The notes below the pieces were generated by a model. That model saw only the letters and a program-made list of their open reading frames with translations. It was not told the origin of the DNA and searched no databases. A DNA stretch of 64,000 nucleotides from SFTJ01 sp905210415 (GTDB lineage: Bacteria > Bacteroidota > Bacteroidia > Bacteroidales > Muribaculaceae): the NCBI GenBank assembly GCA_902476295.1, contig CABSDC010000003.1, positions 1 to 64,000 of the forward strand. Reading direction: 5' to 3'. Within the stretch, counting starts at the first letter, position 1. Every line of letters begins with the position of its first letter. The position numbers were made by a program, and so were the translations under genes. Below are positions 60,801 to 64,000 of this stretch, one piece after another.

Positions 60801-61287
60801 TTTGAATAGCCACTGTCACCGAATAGTTGTTGTCGAGTTCTACAGCGTAGTCATAATCTTGGTCGAGTTCGTAAGCAAACGTACGCATGATGGTCTGGAA
60901 AAACGAGTCGATAGTGCTGACATTGAAGGTGGTGTAGTTAAACAATATCTCCTCCAACGCCGTCTGCGCAGCCTCTTTCAGTTTCTCCTCGCTCGTATGG
61001 AGCAGGGCCACCAGTTTGTCTTTTATCTCGCTCTCACCCTTGCTTAGGCGAGAAAGTTCCTTCACGATTCTGCCCTTCATCTCATCGGTGGCTTTGTTGG
61101 TAAACGTCACCGCCAGGATGTGCTGATGATATTCGGTGCGAGGTTTCAGATAAAACTCGCCCGTTTCCACATTTTTCTCACCGAGCAAAAGCTTGATATA
61201 CTCAAGCGTCAACTCATAGGTCTTTCCCGATCCCGCCGAGGCCTTAATCACCTGCAACGGTTTTTTCACATTTTCATTCATACTCAT
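57880..61287 (-). CDS. UvrD/RecB-type helicase-nuclease, AddA-like
   Basis: 1135 residues. It has all superfamily 1A helicase motifs: Walker A KASAGSGKTYELTLEY, motif Ia VTFTNKATDEMKGRI, Walker B LIDEFQDTSMMQYDNL, motif III IGDEKQCIYRFRSSD and motif V LTIHKSKGLEFPCVIIP. The C-terminal RecB-type nuclease domain is intact (LRPDRVV, then VVIDYKFG). This suits the AddA subunit of an AddAB double-strand-break resection enzyme. No addB is adjacent, so the partner must be elsewhere, or this acts alone. The SUI1-type gene lies 14 nt upstream, so the two are probably co-transcribed. Starting at the second Met (61281) is possible. Confidence 0.9.
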   Translation of the reverse strand: MSMNENVKKPLQVIKASAGSGKTYELTLEYIKLLLGEKNVETGEFYLKPRTEYHQHILAVTFTNKATDEMKGRIVKELSRLSKGESEIKDKLVALLHTSEEKLKEAAQTALEEILFNYTTFNVSTIDSFFQTIMRTFAYELDQDYDYAVELDNNYSVTVAIQNMLRDAGGKGTGNVLVQKWLSDYMRHLLESEAAWNIFSGNIFESISGVLGKEVYQSNSEEIEKYLADVLSDKGNKVATRIDRFKKRLKESLNANDDKKEILKKRFLDALKDAGIKDIAELSPKSGLAPVKNALLGIVAKDWKKLESFESSAEKWKTADDKEWKKRAKNGEFDASAREIDEVAHETFILYKERSLLNDSLKNIYLFGLLGVIGSELNKFLRDNDTVLLSGTNQLLKNVVCEGNVMFMYERLGTWINHYLIDEFQDTSMMQYDNLRPLIEESVSSANEDLVIGDEKQCIYRFRSSDPTLLQSTIIDDFKDDVHVDNTKEINWRSADNVIAFNNEVIQQFVDILGAGETYSNLKQKPNPKNHGNQGMVKVSIIEERDSTSKFGDIVLDRLPSVINEIRSRGYSPKDIAILVNTNSEGGSVVDALLQHNLNVTDEAEKIDVVSAEAMFLRKSPAVRLVISNLRYFDTLNITDSSNDAVNAAREREEKIRRVLSQYDKQASELADCDDPEKQSRAMGDLLKQCFEVEAKRQRKTPVPDGKEHLSKEYVSMRDELLLSKADAFDLISIVENVICKVVTPEVRESEKAYLLAFMDSVIDYCANHTATVHAFLKWWDVNKNLSINSPSGRDAVNVLTIHKSKGLEFPCVIIPFAKWDMSRVDNQIWIDRDCFLQHEAFKDYDKEIVPPILPVNSAAMDGGDCKAWQDVYDEEYGKGVIDNLNKTYVAFTRAVNEMHLFVPKEKDLDNGNVTLSKLIDAVVEDDLLTQSAGEFENEEVYSLGDLQQKYEQNQSSVAEPQEFYGMPSEVPEYDSVSRKMLVSLPEVFNATQKRGIKMHTLFSMLRYARQRDRVLRIARRRGIIRDCYDYAVALVDKVLADPKTAKWFADDNIVVNERTIIRGGGKKNLRPDRVVRTAEGKLVVIDYKFGNDHSKDDKYKRQVKGYVNELQQMGFAVDEGYVWYPESGEVISVL

Positions 61288-61301
61288 TTATTTTTTCCAA
61301 A

Positions 61302-61661
61302 TTATATTATTCTTGCTTTCAAGCCTTTCTTTTTCAGAAAGTCGAGCACCTTGTCACGAAGGTCGCCTTGCAACAAAATCTCGCCACAACGAGCCGAGCC
61401 ACCCACGCCACAGAAGCTCTTCAGCTCTCTGGCAAGGTCTTGAAGGGTATCGTCGTCACACAGCAAGTCAGTGACAAGCGTCACCTTCTTCCCCTTGCGG
61501 TTACGCTTATCAAGCATGATATTCACCATTTGCTTGCCTTGCTGCTCGAACAGCGATCCGCGGCAATCAGCCTGTGCATCGTCCTGCGACGCCTGCTCCG
61601 TGCTGAGTTGCTCCAATTCGGCGCCAAATGCAGCGCCCAGTTTTTCTCTCCAATCTTCCAT
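61302..61661 (-). CDS. SUI1/eIF1-like translation factor (YciH family)
   Basis: 119 residues. The SUI1 domain occupies the C-terminal 80 residues, with DLQDLARELKSFCGVGGSA and GEILLQGDLRDKVLDFLKKKG, equivalent to the K..CG.GG pattern of eIF1/YciH. The N-terminal 40 residues are Gln- and Ala-rich. Bacterial YciH proteins can increase accuracy of start-codon selection, but their role is minor. It is the first gene of a pair with the helicase-nuclease. Confidence 0.9.
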   Translation of the reverse strand: MEDWREKLGAAFGAELEQLSTEQASQDDAQADCRGSLFEQQGKQMVNIMLDKRNRKGKKVTLVTDLLCDDDTLQDLARELKSFCGVGGSARCGEILLQGDLRDKVLDFLKKKGLKARII

Positions 61662-61787
61662 TTTAATTCATTATCATTTCTTCTGCGAATATAGCAATTC
61701 TTTTTAACGTGCCCAATCACTACCACAACGTTTTTCGCCGCAACCCCATCACCACCCGCCATTATCGGGGAAGAACGAAGCAGTTTT

Positions 61788-61818
61788 TTTGCCATACAGA
61801 ATAAAATCATTACTTTTG
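61788..61818 (+). promoter_or_regulatory. Promoter of the FMN riboswitch transcript
   Basis: TTTG (61788-61791), 19 nt, TACTTTTG (61811-61818), an exact consensus match. The transcript would begin near 61823, just before the aptamer. Confidence 0.8.
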
Positions 61819-61827
61819 CAACTGCAA

Positions 61828-61942
61828 ACTCTTCAGGGCTGGGTGAAACTCCCGATCGGCGGTAAAGTCCGCGAGCCTAAGTATGGGCATGAACCGTTGC
61901 AACTACGGTACCGACAGTTAAAGTCTGGATGAAAGAAGAATG
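61828..61942 (+). ncRNA. FMN riboswitch (RFN element)
   Basis: The conserved RFN blocks are all present: CTTCAGGGCTGGGTGAAACT, CCCGATCGGCGGTAAAGTCC, GCGAGCC, ACCGACAGTTAAAGTCTGGA and GATGAAAGAAGA, with a helper stem between GCGAGCC and CCGACAG. The P1 stem closes as TCTTC/GAAGA. It reads toward a TonB receptor gene 218 nt downstream; flavin mononucleotide should repress it. I see no gene between the aptamer and the start codon. Confidence 0.95.
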
Positions 61943-62159
61943 TTTGAATCGAAAAGCGTGTGAGCACTGCTTTCATTGGTGTATGCAATCACATCAGCGC
62001 ATATAGCATTTATAAGGCATTCCCTTCTAATGCTTCTACGGCGCCATATTTGCAATTTATAATCCTTTGAAACCTTGCCAATACCATGACTTTTCATTTG
62101 AAACGAAAGCCTTGAATTGTTATGCCCTATTTATTAACAATTTAATGTTTTCTATCACA

Positions 62160-64000
62160 ATGAAAAAATTTCAAATTGTTGCATTGGGTATCACAATTCT
62201 TCCTTTTGCTTTGAATGCCACAAATAGCATTGAAGCAAATGGGGTTGCGAGCAACACAAACTACCCAGAAACAGAGTCGGTCACCATCGATTCTGCCATC
62301 AATCTCCAAGAGGTGACTGTGCAAGCGCATTTTGCCAATGCCAACCATACACCTCTCAATCTCACCACCATCAAGCCTACCGACATTATCCGTCATCAGT
62401 CTGCCCCAAACTATCTCGAGATGTTTCAGGGCATCCCCGGCGTATATGCCACAGCATCCACAGGCAGCTATGGCGATGCCACTCTCAATATGCGAGGCTT
62501 CAAGCAGGACAATATCTCTATTATGCTCAATGGAATACCTATCCAGGGGCTCACCTCCGGATCGATGTATTGGAGCAATTGGATGGGACTTGCCGATGCC
62601 ACCTACTCCGTTCAAGTGCAAAAAGGACTCGGGGCGTCGATGCTCGCCGACTGTGCTATGGGTGGCATGGTGAACATCGTCACAAAGAATGCCGGCTACA
62701 CACCACACGCCGACGTAACACTTTCCACCACTCAGTGGGGAACCAAAAAGGCATCCATTGGCTTTTCTTCAGGACTGATTGGCAACGGCTGGAGCGTAAA
62801 TGCCAACCTTTCATACGTCGGTGGCGGAAGTTATGTGGAATGCTCCGATGTGAAGACTTTTTCATATCTGATCTCTGTGAGCAAGACAATAAACGACACC
62901 AACACACTGGTGTTCACCGCCCTCGGTTCGCCAGAGAAGCACGACCAACGCAACACCGAGCTCTCTAAGGAGGAAGTTGACCGCTACGGCCGCGATTACT
63001 CAAAAAACTGGGGCTACTACAATGGCAAGAAATACAGCATCGGGCACAATCACTACATCAAGCCATACTTCACTCTCCAGCACCTGATGAATAGCGAGCG
63101 CCTCAAGATGAAAAATTCCATTTATCTTGCCATCGCCGACGGCGGCGGCAGTTCAACATACAACAACTACAAATTGGGCGTTCCAACCATCATTCAGCAC
63201 CAAACCGCAGATGGACACATCGATTTCAATGCCATCGTGGCAGAGAATCAAGCAGATGGCGTGTCGAAAAATGTGATGATCGACTACCTTTCAGGTCACA
63301 CACAGTTTGGCGCTATCTCATCTGCCGACTATCGGCTCACCGACGTCTGGACAGCAAGCGCAGGTCTTCAATATCAGTATTATGCCACATGGTCGAAGAT
63401 GAAGTTGCTCGATATGCTCGGCGGAACCACATTCACCGACCCATCAACCAACGCAAGCCTCACCGTGGGCGACTATGTGGGTTCGCGCTACGGCCGCACC
63501 ACTCATCACGCATCGGCATTCGTGCAGGGACGTTACACCACCGATAAGGTGAACGCCAACCTGGGCATCTCTGTTTTCAATGGCAACTACCGCCGGCGCA
63601 ACAATGCCACGGGCGAAACGTCGAAGTGGGCACACGGATGGGGCGCAAGCATCAAGGGCGGTGTCCTTTGGAATGCCAACCGTAACAACGCTCTTTACAT
63701 CAATGCCGGCTACAATTCTCGCCTGCCCTATGCTGGAGTATTCCTCGCTTCGAGCGACCTCAGCATCACCAACGACATCACCAACGAAACCAACATTGTC
63801 ACCGAAATCGGCTGGCGACCCAAGTGGAAAAACGGCGGGATGGAACTATCGGGCTACGTTGCCTCGTGGCGCAACAAGACCCTCACCGTAAGCGCAGCCA
63901 AGCAAGCCAACGCTGCTGCCGAGAAATATCAAGTGAAAGGGCTAAACGCCTTGCACATGGGCGTAGAGTTCTCGGCCTACCAGTATCTCACTCATTGGCT
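62160..64000 (+). CDS. TonB-dependent receptor under FMN riboswitch control, 3' end outside window
   Basis: The frame is open from the ATG at 62160 to the window edge (613 codons seen). A signal peptide (about 1-20) and a short linker precede the plug domain, with QGIPGVYATASTGSYGDATL, MRGFKQDNISIMLNGIPIQG and VQVQKGLGASMLADCAMGG, then beta-barrel strands rich in Asn and Tyr. The other in-frame ATG at 62145 adds only five residues and is not preferred. It lies alone behind the FMN aptamer, so uptake of riboflavin, FMN or a flavin precursor is the likely role (inference). It is not a SusC type; no CarboxypepD_reg domain is seen. Confidence 0.9.
   Translation, partial: MKKFQIVALGITILPFALNATNSIEANGVASNTNYPETESVTIDSAINLQEVTVQAHFANANHTPLNLTTIKPTDIIRHQSAPNYLEMFQGIPGVYATASTGSYGDATLNMRGFKQDNISIMLNGIPIQGLTSGSMYWSNWMGLADATYSVQVQKGLGASMLADCAMGGMVNIVTKNAGYTPHADVTLSTTQWGTKKASIGFSSGLIGNGWSVNANLSYVGGGSYVECSDVKTFSYLISVSKTINDTNTLVFTALGSPEKHDQRNTELSKEEVDRYGRDYSKNWGYYNGKKYSIGHNHYIKPYFTLQHLMNSERLKMKNSIYLAIADGGGSSTYNNYKLGVPTIIQHQTADGHIDFNAIVAENQADGVSKNVMIDYLSGHTQFGAISSADYRLTDVWTASAGLQYQYYATWSKMKLLDMLGGTTFTDPSTNASLTVGDYVGSRYGRTTHHASAFVQGRYTTDKVNANLGISVFNGNYRRRNNATGETSKWAHGWGASIKGGVLWNANRNNALYINAGYNSRLPYAGVFLASSDLSITNDITNETNIVTEIGWRPKWKNGGMELSGYVASWRNKTLTVSAAKQANAAAEKYQVKGLNALHMGVEFSAYQYLTHW

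Noticed and set aside
62142..62708. 188-codon minus-strand frame at the start of the last TonB receptor
   Set aside because: It overlaps the signal and plug domain of the receptor, which has clear motifs and an upstream riboswitch.

Overview
The window looks like a chromosomal segment of a member of the order Bacteroidales. The evidence is Bacteroidetes-type promoters (TTTG, 19-21 nt, TAnnTTTG) before many genes, a C-terminal type IX secretion (T9SS) sorting domain, an 11-subunit-type nuo cluster without nuoEFG, an atpD-first ATP synthase cluster, TonB-dependent receptors and a NusG/UpxY-type regulator. Family or genus (Muribaculaceae, Prevotellaceae or other) cannot be fixed from the sequence alone. 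I saw no tRNA, rRNA, CRISPR array, prophage or insertion sequence.

Layout. 1-6521 (minus): two tandem secreted amidase/golvesin-domain paralogues, the first frameshifted at a G5 tract and cut by the window edge, then a BadF/NagK-like sugar kinase. 6840-7394: a TlpA-like lipoprotein thioredoxin. 7537-24820 (minus): one energy-conservation block, nuoA-B-CD-H, then the complete atpDCBEFHAG set, then nuoI-J-K-L-M-N, ending in a clear terminator. The ATP synthase operon therefore sits inside the complex I operon. 25309-28437 (plus): TonB-dependent receptor plus lipoprotein. 28713-35968 (plus): ECF sigma factor, probable anti-sigma protein, Spy-like periplasmic protein and a very large alpha-2-macroglobulin-like protein whose thioester motif is missing. 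36055-37311 (plus): NusG/UpxY-like regulator behind a terminator-like leader hairpin, and a HAD hydrolase.

37448-48038: mostly housekeeping genes. These are rpmH (a 50-codon gene, minus), efp, alanine dehydrogenase, dnaB, a small Cys-rich membrane-anchored protein, radC and a GT2 glycosyltransferase (minus), cardiolipin synthase, ispE, grpE and dnaJ. 48226-54964 (minus): a 2077-residue T9SS-exported protein with four CUB-like/BNR-associated modules and a beta-helix, transcribed from a leader that carries a cobalamin riboswitch. 55054-61661 (minus): Bax-inhibitor-1 family protein, argS, a UvrD/AddA-like helicase-nuclease and a SUI1/YciH protein. 61788-64000 (plus): promoter, FMN riboswitch and a TonB-dependent receptor that leaves the window.

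The most notable points are the nested nuo/atp arrangement, the cobalamin riboswitch in front of a giant surface protein, the FMN-riboswitch-controlled TonB receptor, the thioester-less macroglobulin beside an ECF sigma module, the leader hairpin before the NusG-like gene, a family of covarying palindromes in two leaders, and the one-base frameshift in the first amidase paralogue.
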